NCBI RefSeq assembly: GCF_046097095.1
Contig: NZ_CP175698.1
Span: 620,001 to 684,000 of the forward strand
Reading direction: 5' to 3'
From: Natrinema sp046097095
GTDB taxonomy: Archaea; Halobacteriota; Halobacteria; Halobacteriales; Natrialbaceae
Length of the DNA stretch: 64,000 nt
Under the pieces are notes generated by a model. The model was not told the origin of the DNA. It saw nothing but the letters and a program-made list of their open reading frames with translations, and did no database searches. How positions within the stretch are numbered: the first letter of the stretch is position 1; the number at the start of each line of letters is the position of its first letter. The translations under genes were made by a program, and so were the position numbers. Shown here piece after piece: positions 42,981-51,416 of the stretch.

Positions 42981-44144
42981 TCAGTCGTCGACCTGCGTCG
43001 CCTCGAGTCCGCCGTCCTCGTCGAACCGTTTGGCCCGGAGATATCGCGCCCGGTAGCGGTTCGCGCCGTCGTTGACGTCGGCCTCGCGGATTTCGTCGAC
43101 CTGCCCCTCGGCGACGGCGTCGATCAGGTCTTCGAGCTGGTTGAGCTCGCTCGTCGTTAGCTCGAGCTCGTACGTCCGTTCGCTCTCGGACTCGAGGATG
43201 GCCCACTTACGGGCCGCGGCGATGACGAGCGAGCAGGGCTCGCGACAGGGGAACGGGCCGTCACCGCCGTCGGCGTCGAGGTCGTCGCCGTCCTCGTACT
43301 CCCACTCGCGCCGTCGGAGACACTGCGAGTCGACGCAGCAGGCCTCGGCCATCCAGTCGACGGCCTCGCGGGGGAGTTCGTCGATCACGTCGTAGATTCC
43401 GGTCTGTCGGTCGGCGGTCTCGAGCCAGTGGTCGACGTCTAAGTTCCCCCGCAGTTCGCGGTGCCAGTTGGCGACCGTCGCCGGATAGAAGAACTCGACC
43501 GTCTCGACGAGGTCGTCGCCAGAGAGGCCGGTAAAGGCCCAGCCGCCGGGCAACGTCGGGGCCGTCTTCAGCGGCCGGTAGCGCCCGTCCGCGTCGTAGG
43601 TCGCGATCTCGCGGGCGTCGCGGGGATCGTCGTAGACCTCGAGGTCGGCGAGGTCGCTGTCGGCGTCGTCGACGTGCCACAGGTCGTAGACCCGCTCGCC
43701 GTCGGGATTCTCCACGTCGACGAAGCGGGCTGTGATGCACAGTTGGCCCCACTGGCGGTCGATGCCGTCGCGGAGTGCGTCGTACCGTTCTGGGACCGCG
43801 AGCGGTTCGGCGGCCGCCTCCTCGCCGCGCTCGCTCCACGGCCCTGGCGGGTTCGCCTCCGGGTCGGCGTCGGCGACCGGCGCGCGCTCACACCACCGGA
43901 GGAACGCGCGGCGGGCGGTTCCCACGCCGCCGACGGTCTCCTGCCAGTAGCGCCAGTTTGTGACGTACGCCTCGCAGGCGGCGAGCGCCTCCTCGAGGTC
44001 GGCCTCGTCGAGTCCGGTCCACTCGTCATTGGGCGTCTCGAGGGTAAACTCACCGTCAGTCTCGTCGACACGGAGTCCGTCGAACGCGACGCCCGACGGC
44101 GCGCGGTCGAGCAGCGCCTCGCGGTCCTCAGTCGGCACCGTCAC
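42981..44144 (-). CDS. DR2241-type 4Fe-4S protein of the CbiX operon
   Basis: A 387-residue cytoplasmic protein with a GTG start three bases after the cbiX stop. It has a large domain with WHREL and aromatic-rich segments, and C-terminal cysteines CC-x4-C near 265 and PCREPC near 297 that probably bind a 4Fe-4S cluster. In haloarchaea this protein accompanies CbiX in cobalamin/siroheme synthesis and may use the cluster in precorrin chemistry or metal delivery. Family assignment (DR2241) is from sequence memory; catalytic role unproven. Confidence 0.72.
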   Translation of the reverse strand: MTVPTEDREALLDRAPSGVAFDGLRVDETDGEFTLETPNDEWTGLDEADLEEALAACEAYVTNWRYWQETVGGVGTARRAFLRWCERAPVADADPEANPPGPWSERGEEAAAEPLAVPERYDALRDGIDRQWGQLCITARFVDVENPDGERVYDLWHVDDADSDLADLEVYDDPRDAREIATYDADGRYRPLKTAPTLPGGWAFTGLSGDDLVETVEFFYPATVANWHRELRGNLDVDHWLETADRQTGIYDVIDELPREAVDWMAEACCVDSQCLRRREWEYEDGDDLDADGGDGPFPCREPCSLVIAAARKWAILESESERTYELELTTSELNQLEDLIDAVAEGQVDEIREADVNDGANRYRARYLRAKRFDEDGGLEATQVDD

Positions 44145-44147
44145 GCG

Positions 44148-45053
44148 TCAGTCCCCCGCGCCCGCTCCCGCGCTCGGTTCGACGTCGGCCTCGGCGACCG
44201 ACGCGGCCAGTTCGCGCACCGCCTCGCGAGCGTCGCCGATGTCGGCCCCAGCGTCGGCGGCTCGCTCGAGGAGGACGTCGGCCATGAGGTCCTCGGTGCC
44301 GACCGCGCCGGTGTACCAGATTCGGTGACCATCGACCGCGGCGGGCACGTCCCAGCCCAGCCGGTAGTCGTCGGTCAGGCCCATGTCCTCGGGGATGTCC
44401 TCCTGGGTGTGGTAGCCGTCGGCGATGAAGAGGGGGACGACGACGATGTCCTCGCTCTCGAAGTGGTCGGTCACGTCGTCGACTTCCGGCTCCTCGTCCA
44501 TGAACAGCGCCTTCGCCTCGTCGAAGCGGTCGCGGTCGCGGATGCGCTCGGTGTGGTACTCGATGGCCTTCGCGGAGTTTTCGTTACGATCGGTGCCGTG
44601 GCCGACGACCGCGAGGCCGACGCCCTCGCCCACGTCGGGGTCTTCCATGGCGGTCTCGGCTCGCTGAACGATCACGTTCGTCATCGCGTCGTGGGTCCCG
44701 ACCGGCCCGCAGTAATGGATGGTCTTTCCGACGTCCGTCGCCTCGAGCGTGGCCTGTGAGGCGTCGGTCCCGTCGGAGTCCCACCGCTCGGGGTCCCAGT
44801 CGTCGAGACGCAACTCCCGCGGGATGACCCGCTCGGTGAAGTAGCCCTCGCTGATAAAAAGTGGGACGACGAACACCTCGTCTGCCTCGAGGGTGCGAAC
44901 GACTTCGCGGAAGTGCGGTTCCTCCTTCCAGAAGGCCTCGCGGACCTCGTCGAACGCGCCCGTCTCGCGGACGGTGTCCGCGTGGGCGTAGGTGGGGTCC
45001 GAGGCGTCCGGATTCAGGTGCGAGCCGTGTGCCGCGACGACCAGCGCTTGCAT
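44148..45053 (-). CDS. cbiX: Sirohydrochlorin cobaltochelatase CbiX
   Basis: A 301-residue double-domain CbiX that inserts Co2+ into sirohydrochlorin in anaerobic cobalamin synthesis. The first domain has the chelatase signature MQALVVAAHGSHLNP with metal-binding His, FVVPLFISEGYFTERVIP near 62 and the second His domain has VVGHGTDRNE near 148 and VVVPLFIADGYHTQEDIP near 203. The two halves are related, i.e. an internal duplication. A TATA-like GGTATAGGG lies about 28 bases before the ATG. Downstream partner: the DR2241-type Fe-S protein. Confidence 0.92.
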   Translation of the reverse strand: MQALVVAAHGSHLNPDASDPTYAHADTVRETGAFDEVREAFWKEEPHFREVVRTLEADEVFVVPLFISEGYFTERVIPRELRLDDWDPERWDSDGTDASQATLEATDVGKTIHYCGPVGTHDAMTNVIVQRAETAMEDPDVGEGVGLAVVGHGTDRNENSAKAIEYHTERIRDRDRFDEAKALFMDEEPEVDDVTDHFESEDIVVVPLFIADGYHTQEDIPEDMGLTDDYRLGWDVPAAVDGHRIWYTGAVGTEDLMADVLLERAADAGADIGDAREAVRELAASVAEADVEPSAGAGAGD

Positions 45054-45076
45054 ACCCGGCGCTTAGGATGGCGGCG

Positions 45077-45085
45077 GTATAGGGA
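45077..45085 (-). promoter_or_regulatory. TATA-like element of cbiX
   Basis: On the minus strand CCCTATACC is centred about 28 bases before the cbiX ATG, fitting a leaderless transcript of the CbiX/DR2241 pair. Confidence 0.4.
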
Positions 45086-45179
45086 CTTCGCTGGCGGTCC
45101 GCGTCGCCGGGTCCACCGACGCCGCTATGGCCGGTCTAACCCCGCAAATGACGGTGGCTAGGATACACCGAGCGCCCGG

Positions 45180-45527
45180 CTACGACGACGGTACTACCAG
45201 GTCGGTTCTCGCCTCGCAGGGTTCGTCCTGAGCCCGTAGTTCGGCGACCACCTCGTACGTCCCCGGGTCAGGGTCGGCCCACTCCGCCTCGTAGCTCGTC
45301 GATTCCTCAGGTGCGAGCGTCTCCGACTCGAGCACCTGCGCGAACAGCCGTTCGTCGGAGAACCGCCAGACCTCTTCATCGCCGTCGATCACGCCGAAGT
45401 CGGCCGTACATGCGTCCGAAAACCGAAGCTCGATCGGTTCGGTCCCCGCGTTGGTGACGGTAAACACGAACAACACGGCGTCACTGGCGTCGTCGCTCGC
45501 CGTCTCGAGCGCTCCCTCGAGGCGCAT
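45180..45527 (-). CDS. BsuPI-domain (proteinase inhibitor-like) protein
   Basis: A 115-residue Ig-like beta-sandwich of the BsuPI family: VLFVFTVTNAGTEPIELRFSDA, then EVWRFSDERLFAQVLESETL and SYEAEWADPDPGTYEVVAEL. BsuPI was described as an intracellular protease inhibitor in Bacillus; the archaeal homologs may be only structural. Two cysteines (ACTADF and EPCEAR) could form a disulfide. No signal peptide. It ends a minus-strand pair after phoD, 71 bases away. Confidence 0.72.
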   Translation of the reverse strand: MRLEGALETASDDASDAVLFVFTVTNAGTEPIELRFSDACTADFGVIDGDEEVWRFSDERLFAQVLESETLAPEESTSYEAEWADPDPGTYEVVAELRAQDEPCEARTDLVVPSS

Positions 45528-45598
45528 GTCCCGGCGTTCGGTATCGTCGCGGATAGGTCTTCCCCGGGTTCGAGACGGGAACGATCGGTTCTCGGCGC

Positions 45599-47809
45599 TT
45601 ACCGCGAGAGGACGACGTTGTCGAGGTAGCTCGTGTCGTCGCCCGAGCGATACTCGCCGCGGATTCGGAGCACCTCAAGGTCGGCCAGCACAGCTCGGAG
45701 CTGTTCCTCGGTAGCAAGGGGCTCTCGGCTGGTCAGGTCGATCCAGTCCGCCTCGGCCGAGAGCGGTGCCTCGAACGTGGTCCACTCGACGCCCGGTTCG
45801 CTGTCGGTGCCGCGGAACTCGTAGACGAGTTTCGTCTCGCCGCTGGCGAGTAGCACGTCCCCGCCCTCGACCGGTTCGGCGTCGAACTGCCGGTCGGACT
45901 GGGCCTGGCGGAGGTCGAACGACAGCGTCCCGCCGTAGTACGCTTCGCGGTCGCCGAGGAACTTAAACGGGGCCTGATAGTACCAGGCGACACCGCCGTT
46001 GCTCTCCTCGTCGCTGACGTGGCCGCCGGGGTTACCATCGCTGCCCCGATAGACCGGGCGATTGCTCCCGCCGTTTTGTGAAATGAGCCAGCCGTCCGCG
46101 TCGCCGTCGAAGCTGCTCTCGATGCGAGCCGTCGGTTCGGAACCAGCACCGGCATCGATATCGTCGGCGTGGATCGTTTTCGAGAACTGCTCGGTTCCCA
46201 ACTCGTCGTAGATGCCGATCGTCAGGGTCTCGCCGGACTTGTCGACCTCGACCGTCCCGAAGTTTGCGTACTCGCCCTTCGCGAAGAACTCGGTCGGGTT
46301 CAGCGCCGGATAGAGGTCGTCGGGCGTGCCGGCCGGCGCGCCTAACGGCCCGGCGATGGCCTCGAAAAACTCGAAATTTCCGTCGTCGTTCGGGTCGAAC
46401 GCGCCCACGACCGACTTGTGTACGTCGCCGGCGACGACGACCAGATTCGAAATCGGTTCGGTCTGAACGTGCTCGACGATCTCGAGCAGTTCGGCCTCGT
46501 AGCCGGTCCGATCGGCTGGCGTCGCCCACGAGTCCGAGGGGTGACCGAGCGGAGCCGGCGACGCGAGGAGCTTCCACGTCGCGTCCGAGTCGGCGAGCGC
46601 GTCTTTCAGCCACTCGAGTTGGGCCGCGCCCAACAGCGACTTCGAGTCGAGGTCGACGTTCGGATCGCGGTACTGGCGAGTGTCGATCACGAACAACTCG
46701 ACGTGTTTCCCCCAGCGGAACGAGTCGTAGAAGCGGTTCGATTCGCCCGGCTCGGCGTCCTCGTCCCGGTCGAGCGGCCAGTACTCCCGGAACGCCCGCC
46801 GGCCCTCGGGCATCAGCGGCTCAATCGGCCCGGCGAAGTTGTTGATGACCTCGTGGTCGTCCCAGACCGTATACACGGACGTCGACTCGAGTAGCTCCTG
46901 TAGGTACGTCCGTTCTGCGACTTCCGCCGGGGGGTCACGCATCTCCTGATACTTCGCCCGGTAGATCTCGAGGGCCTCGTCGATCGGCGTGTCCTCGGTG
47001 ATCTTCCCGGCCGGCGTCTGCGCGTCGGCGTAGATCGTGTCACCGTGATAGAGGAAGAAGTCCGGATTCAGCTCCGCGATCGTCCGGAGGCCGGGGAACG
47101 GCGGTTCGACGGGGTCGTTGCCGTAGCCCCAGGTATCGCCGCTCCAGGCGAAGCTGACGCTCGCCTCGTCGTCGGGTGCCGGTGCCGTGACGAAGGTGCC
47201 CGCTTCGACGCCGTCGGGAAGTCCCTCGTCGAGCGCTTCCGGACCGTCATCGCCGGCCCTCGAGTTCTTTCGCGGGCCGCGTCCGGTTCGCTCTGAGCGG
47301 TTTGACTGCGACCGACCGCGACCGTCCTCCCAGTTACGAGCGATCGCATCCGCCACGTCCATCTCCGAGCCGTCCGGTTCCAGCGGCCGATAGCTCCGCG
47401 CGGAGGTCGTGGCCCAGACGACGTATCGATAGCGCGTCCCCGACTCGAGGTCGTCAAGCCGGATATGGCCGGTGTAGTCGGTTTCCCCGTCGACCCGCGT
47501 CCGGTCGTAGCCGACATCGTCGAACGACCGGCCCTGACTCGGACTGTACGCGACGTGGATCGTCCCCTCGCGTTCCGCCCGCGCCCAGATGACCGCCGTC
47601 GTGGCGGTAACGTCGCCCGCGGCGACGCCGTGCGTGAGCGAAACGTGTTCATCGTCGGCTCGATTCGTCACGGCACCGTCGGATCCCTCCTCCCCCGCTG
47701 CGGTCCCGACGAGGCCGGTTCCTGCCGCGGCCAGCCCGATCGCCTGAAGAAACGCTCGTCGATTATCCGTCGCCGGTACGCCCCGTCGGCCCGACTGTCT
47801 GTCTGCCAT
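45599..47809 (-). CDS. phoD: Tat-exported PhoD-like alkaline phosphatase
   Basis: A 736-residue extracellular phosphodiesterase/phosphatase. The signal RRAFLQAIGLAAAGTGLV (near 17) is a classical twin-arginine type. An N-terminal fibronectin-like domain contains VSLTHGVAAGDVTATTAVIW. The metallophosphatase core follows: GDTWGYG near 227, FLYHGDTIYADAQ near 253, YTVWDDHEVINNF near 313, VVVAGDVHKS near 455. A C-terminal jelly-roll module of about 190 residues follows with DGWLISQNGGS and LVYEFRGTDSEPG. The ATG at 47809 is chosen for the signal. An AT-rich region lies upstream. Confidence 0.92.
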   Translation of the reverse strand: MADRQSGRRGVPATDNRRAFLQAIGLAAAGTGLVGTAAGEEGSDGAVTNRADDEHVSLTHGVAAGDVTATTAVIWARAEREGTIHVAYSPSQGRSFDDVGYDRTRVDGETDYTGHIRLDDLESGTRYRYVVWATTSARSYRPLEPDGSEMDVADAIARNWEDGRGRSQSNRSERTGRGPRKNSRAGDDGPEALDEGLPDGVEAGTFVTAPAPDDEASVSFAWSGDTWGYGNDPVEPPFPGLRTIAELNPDFFLYHGDTIYADAQTPAGKITEDTPIDEALEIYRAKYQEMRDPPAEVAERTYLQELLESTSVYTVWDDHEVINNFAGPIEPLMPEGRRAFREYWPLDRDEDAEPGESNRFYDSFRWGKHVELFVIDTRQYRDPNVDLDSKSLLGAAQLEWLKDALADSDATWKLLASPAPLGHPSDSWATPADRTGYEAELLEIVEHVQTEPISNLVVVAGDVHKSVVGAFDPNDDGNFEFFEAIAGPLGAPAGTPDDLYPALNPTEFFAKGEYANFGTVEVDKSGETLTIGIYDELGTEQFSKTIHADDIDAGAGSEPTARIESSFDGDADGWLISQNGGSNRPVYRGSDGNPGGHVSDEESNGGVAWYYQAPFKFLGDREAYYGGTLSFDLRQAQSDRQFDAEPVEGGDVLLASGETKLVYEFRGTDSEPGVEWTTFEAPLSAEADWIDLTSREPLATEEQLRAVLADLEVLRIRGEYRSGDDTSYLDNVVLSR

Positions 47810-47835
47810 GACTGTACGGGACACTGAACCAAATG

Positions 47836-47880
47836 CCTATAATAGATTGTATATTTTATATAAACTATAGAAATTCTCTA
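47836..47880 (-). promoter_or_regulatory. AT-rich promoter island of phoD
   Basis: Positions 47838-47879 are about 86% A+T in a genome near 65% GC. On the minus strand CTATTATAGG (47836-47845) is about 31 bases before the phoD ATG and serves as the TATA candidate; further TATATAAA-type runs lie behind it. The bending or melting of such a stretch could support strong or regulated (phosphate-starvation) expression, which is an inference. Confidence 0.5.
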
Positions 47881-47905
47881 ACGGATGAATATCGTTACCC
47901 TCATA

Positions 47906-47919
47906 CCGATACGTATCGG
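47906..47919. promoter_or_regulatory. 14-bp palindrome between phoD and the DUF2797 gene
   Basis: CCGATACGTATCGG is a perfect palindrome located about 100 bases upstream of phoD and about 85-140 bases before the DUF2797 starts. It could be an operator for either divergent gene. Confidence 0.4.
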
Positions 47920-48001
47920 CCGGTAGTGACCGGGACCGCCTCACCTCCCTATAGACCGCGACCAGAACGGATCGCGGACCGCCGGAGATGAGGGCGGCGG
48001 T

Positions 48002-48808
48002 GTGGGAAACGCTACGTCTATCCGCGCTCGGTGCGAACGCGAGGACGTGCAACTGGTGGGCTACGAATCGAGCGGGACCGGGTCGGCGTTACTGGCGAGC
48101 GACGGTGACGGAGCCGAACTCGAGCGCCACCCGCTCGAGGCCGGCGACGACCTCGCCTTTTCCCTCGGCGAGCGCCACTGCGCCGGGACGATCGACGACG
48201 ACGGTACCCACATCGCCTGCGACCGGCCGTCGGCCCCCTACTGCGAGTACCACGCGAGCACCTGGGTCTGTGCCCGCTGTACCGGTACCTGTCTGAAAGA
48301 CGAGATGGACTGCTACGAGGCCCACGCCGTCTACATCGCCGCGTTCGCCCCAGACACGTTCAAGGTCGGCGTCACTCGCGAGTGGCGACTCGAGACCCGC
48401 CTCCGAGAACAGGGAGCCGACCGCGCGGCCCACATCCACACCGTCTCGAACGGCCGCATCGCCCGCGAACTCGAGGCCGAGATCGCGACTCAACTCACCG
48501 ATCGAGTTCGGACCCGATCGAAAGTGGCCGCGCTCGCCCCTGCGGTCGACGAGGACGCCTGGGAGTCCGCCCTCGCCGAGTTCGACGTGATCGACCGATT
48601 CGATTTCGATTATGGGTTCGACCTCGCGGCGCAACCGGTCCGCGAGACGATCGCCTCGGGAACGGTGGTCGGCGTCAAGGGGCGGCTACTGGTCCTCGAG
48701 AACGGCGGGACGACCTACGCCGTCGATATGCGCGATCTGGTGGGCTACGACGTTACAGCGGGGACGGCGGACCGGAACCTGCAGTCGTCGCTGGGCTCGT
48801 TCGGATAA
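48002..48808 (+). CDS. DUF2797 zinc-binding protein
   Basis: A 268-residue protein of the DUF2797 family (GIY-YIG-like nuclease superfamily). A cysteine-rich cluster (RHCAGTI, HIACDRPSAPYCEYH, CARCTGTC) looks zinc-binding. It is followed by CYEAHAVYIAAFAPDTFKVGVTREWRLETR, the family core with VYIA...KVGVTR. The C-terminal part has GVKGRLLVLENGG. The start is uncertain: GTG at 48002 is used here, but GTG at 48047 (MQLVGYES) agrees better with typical family N-termini. Biochemical function is not established. Confidence 0.75.
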   Translation: MGNATSIRARCEREDVQLVGYESSGTGSALLASDGDGAELERHPLEAGDDLAFSLGERHCAGTIDDDGTHIACDRPSAPYCEYHASTWVCARCTGTCLKDEMDCYEAHAVYIAAFAPDTFKVGVTREWRLETRLREQGADRAAHIHTVSNGRIARELEAEIATQLTDRVRTRSKVAALAPAVDEDAWESALAEFDVIDRFDFDYGFDLAAQPVRETIASGTVVGVKGRLLVLENGGTTYAVDMRDLVGYDVTAGTADRNLQSSLGSFG

Positions 48809-49049
48809 GCAATCGATGGCGTAGCGTCTCGGATTCGGACAGCCCTGAGATCGGAACGCGTTACTCAGGACGTGCGTGAGTGGGACGGTCTACTCGAGTG
48901 GAAGCTATGCTATCATGGCGGCTAGACATCTCCACGCCCTCCCCAGCCGATTCGATCGGTTCCTTCCAGTCACTCGCTCATCCCTCACACGGGGATCGCG
49001 ACGAGCGGAAGCCAACGATTCAAATCCCGGTCAGCCCAAGGGATCGGTA

Positions 49050-50027
49050 ATGGGAAACGCTGCACTGCGGGACATCGCCGTCATCGAGGAGATTCCCTTC
49101 GACGAGATCGAGGGCGTGGTCGCCGTCGACGCCCACAACTGGCTCTATCGCTATCTGACGACGACGGTCAAGTGGACCGACAGCGGGAAATACACGACCG
49201 GGGACGGCACCGAGGTCGCCAATCTCGTCGGCATCGTCCAGGGGCTGCCCAAATTCTTCGAGAACGACGTGACGCCGGTGATGGTCTTCGACGGGGGTCC
49301 CTCCGAACTCAAGACCGACGAGATCGAGTCCCGCCGCGAGCAGCGCCGCAGCTACGAGGCGCAACTCGAGACCGCCCGCGAGGAGGGCGACGAGGTTGCC
49401 ATCGCCCAACTGGAATCGCGCACCCAGCGGCTGACGTCGACGATCCAGGAGACCAGCCGGGAACTGCTCCGGCTACTCGACGTGCCGGTCGTGGAAGCGC
49501 CCGCGGAGGGCGAGGCCCAGGCGGCCCATATGGTCAAACGCGGCGACGCCGACTACGTCGGCTCGGAAGATTACGACGCCTTGCTCTTTGGCGCGCCGCT
49601 GACGCTGCGCCAACTGACGAGCAAGGGTGACCCCGAACTGATGGACCTCGAGGCGACCCTCGAGCGCCACGACCTTACCCTCGAGCAATTGATCGACGCG
49701 GCGATTCTCATCGGAACGGACTTCAACGAGGGCGTCTCCGGCATCGGTCCGAAGACGGCGATTTCGGCGATCACCGAGCACGGCGACCTCTGGAGCGTCC
49801 TCGAGGATCGCGGGGCGCACATCGAGTACGGCGACCGCGTCCGGCAACTGTTCCGCGAACCGAACGTGACCGATGACTACGAGTTCGATCCGTCGCCCGA
49901 TCCCGATCTCGCGGCCGCGAAGGCGTACGTCACCGAGGAGTGGGGAGTCGACGCCGGCGAGGTCGAGCGCGGCTTCGAGCGCATCGAGGAGAGCGTCACA
50001 CAGACGGGCCTCGATCGCTGGACGTAG
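49050..50027 (+). CDS. fen: Flap endonuclease 1
   Basis: A 325-residue structure-specific nuclease that removes 5' flaps in Okazaki maturation and repair. Acidic metal ligands are in VVAVDAHNWLYR near 26, VMVFDGGPSEL near 76, VEAPAEGEAQAAHM near 152, YVGSEDYDALLFG near 170 and IGTDFNEGVSGIGPKTA near 226 (also the helix-hairpin). The C-terminus QTGLDRWT matches a PCNA-interaction (PIP) box. The ATG at 49050 is chosen because archaeal FEN-1 begins MGNA; the longer frame from 48876 is not acidic. Confidence 0.96.
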   Translation: MGNAALRDIAVIEEIPFDEIEGVVAVDAHNWLYRYLTTTVKWTDSGKYTTGDGTEVANLVGIVQGLPKFFENDVTPVMVFDGGPSELKTDEIESRREQRRSYEAQLETAREEGDEVAIAQLESRTQRLTSTIQETSRELLRLLDVPVVEAPAEGEAQAAHMVKRGDADYVGSEDYDALLFGAPLTLRQLTSKGDPELMDLEATLERHDLTLEQLIDAAILIGTDFNEGVSGIGPKTAISAITEHGDLWSVLEDRGAHIEYGDRVRQLFREPNVTDDYEFDPSPDPDLAAAKAYVTEEWGVDAGEVERGFERIEESVTQTGLDRWT

Positions 50028-50159
50028 GCGCGACCGATCGGCGTCCGAGCCACCGCCGGTTCGTACATAGCAACCTCCGGGCTGGTTTCCGAGGGGCGTT
50101 CGGTCAGAATCGATGGGAGCGGCGCCACTCTTACTGCCGTCGGTCGCGTACCGACGACG

Positions 50160-50375
50160 GTGAGCAGAGCCGCGATCCGTCGATGGGAGTACAGGACGGT
50201 CAGGCCGCCTCGAGACGAGACGAAAAAAGAAGCCCAAAACCCCCAAGACACCCTGAACGAGTACGGCGACGACGGCTGGGAACTCGTCGAGACGATCGAG
50301 TACACCGGCGGCGGAACCAAGTATCTCGTCTTCAAACGGCCGGCCGAAACCGCCGACGACACCGACGAGGAGTGA
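50160..50375 (+). CDS. DUF4177 small protein
   Basis: A 71-residue protein from GTG with WEYRTVRPPRDE, then LNEYGDDGWELVETIEYTGG and KYLVFKRP, the standard DUF4177 layout (one small beta-beta-alpha-beta fold). No function is known. It lies six bases before the membrane protein gene, so the two are probably co-transcribed. Confidence 0.8.
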   Translation: MSRAAIRRWEYRTVRPPRDETKKEAQNPQDTLNEYGDDGWELVETIEYTGGGTKYLVFKRPAETADDTDEE

Positions 50376-50381
50376 CACAGC

Positions 50382-51407
50382 GTGAGCGAGTCCACCGATC
50401 CGGACGATATCGGCACGGCCAACACGATGCGAGAACGGGCCGGCGAGAGCCGGATCAAGCTCTGGCTGCTCCTCCGCGCAAACCGCCTCCAAGTGACCGC
50501 CGTGCTGGCGCTGGCCGTGTTCGCGACGTTCGTCGCGGCCGTCACCCTCCTCCCGCAACCCCTGATCCCACAGCTCCGGACCGGTGATACGATCGAGACG
50601 ATGTTCTCGACGATGATCGGGGCCATCATCACCGGGACCACGCTCGTCGTCACGATCGGACAGCTCGTCCTCTCACAGGAAAACGGGCCGCTCGGCGAAC
50701 AGCGCGATCGCATGGAGAACGCGATGGACTTCCGGGACTTCACCGAGGAGCTGATCGGATCGCCCAGCCCGGCCGATCCGTCGACGTTTCTCCGACAACT
50801 TGTCACTGTGGCCCAGCAGCGAGCCGAGACGCTCCGTTCGGGCGTCGCCGACAACGACAACGACAAGCTTCGTGAGGAGGTCGACGAGTTCACCGACAGC
50901 CTTGTCGGGAACGCCGACTTCGTCCGCGAGCAACTCGAGGGAGCGACGTTCGGGAGCTTCGACGTCCTGTTCGCCGCCCTCAACTTCAACTACGGCTGGA
51001 AGATCTTTCAGGTCGAACGGATCGCAAACGAGTTCGAGGACGAACTTTCTGCCGACGAGCGAGACCTCCTGGATGACCTGAAGACCGCGCTCAGTCTGTT
51101 CGGGCCGGCTCGAGAGCACGTCAAGACGCTGTACTTCGAGTGGGCGCTCGTCTCGCTGTCACAGATGATCCTCTATGCCGCGGTGCCGGCGCTGGTCGTC
51201 GCTGGGATCATGCTCACCGTCGTTGACGGGGGCACGTTTCCGGGAGCGACGTTCGGCGTGCCGAACATGACGTGGGCGATCGGACTGGCGTTTACGATTA
51301 CACTCCTCCCGTTTCTGCTGTTTACCGCCTACGTCCTGCGAATCGTCACGATCGCAAAGCGGACGCTCGCGATCGAACCGCTCATCCTCCGTAACTCGCA
51401 GCGATAG
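50382..51407 (+). CDS. Four-span membrane protein of unknown function
   Basis: A 341-residue protein from GTG. Two N-terminal membrane helices (about 36-58 and 70-97) flank TGDTIETMFSTMIGAIITG, followed by a cytoplasmic helical region of about 140 residues (RQLVTVAQQRAETLR, LREEVDEFTDSLVGNADFVREQLE, NEFEDELSADERDLLDDL). Two more helices (about 250-275 and 295-320) complete it. The paired-helix plus long helical-loop design is reminiscent of DUF2254/signal-transducing membrane proteins. Partner: the DUF4177 protein upstream. It converges on the NDH-2-like gene (9-base gap). Confidence 0.68.
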   Translation: MSESTDPDDIGTANTMRERAGESRIKLWLLLRANRLQVTAVLALAVFATFVAAVTLLPQPLIPQLRTGDTIETMFSTMIGAIITGTTLVVTIGQLVLSQENGPLGEQRDRMENAMDFRDFTEELIGSPSPADPSTFLRQLVTVAQQRAETLRSGVADNDNDKLREEVDEFTDSLVGNADFVREQLEGATFGSFDVLFAALNFNYGWKIFQVERIANEFEDELSADERDLLDDLKTALSLFGPAREHVKTLYFEWALVSLSQMILYAAVPALVVAGIMLTVVDGGTFPGATFGVPNMTWAIGLAFTITLLPFLLFTAYVLRIVTIAKRTLAIEPLILRNSQR

Positions 51408-51416
51408 GCGGGACCA

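Noticed and set aside
43461..44759. 432-codon plus-strand frame opposite the DR2241-type and cbiX genes
   Set aside because: Val/Asp/Gly/Arg-rich complement of two clear genes; no family signature.
49473..50558. 361-codon minus-strand frame opposite FEN-1 and the DUF4177 gene
   Set aside because: Antisense to two well supported genes, without a recognisable domain.
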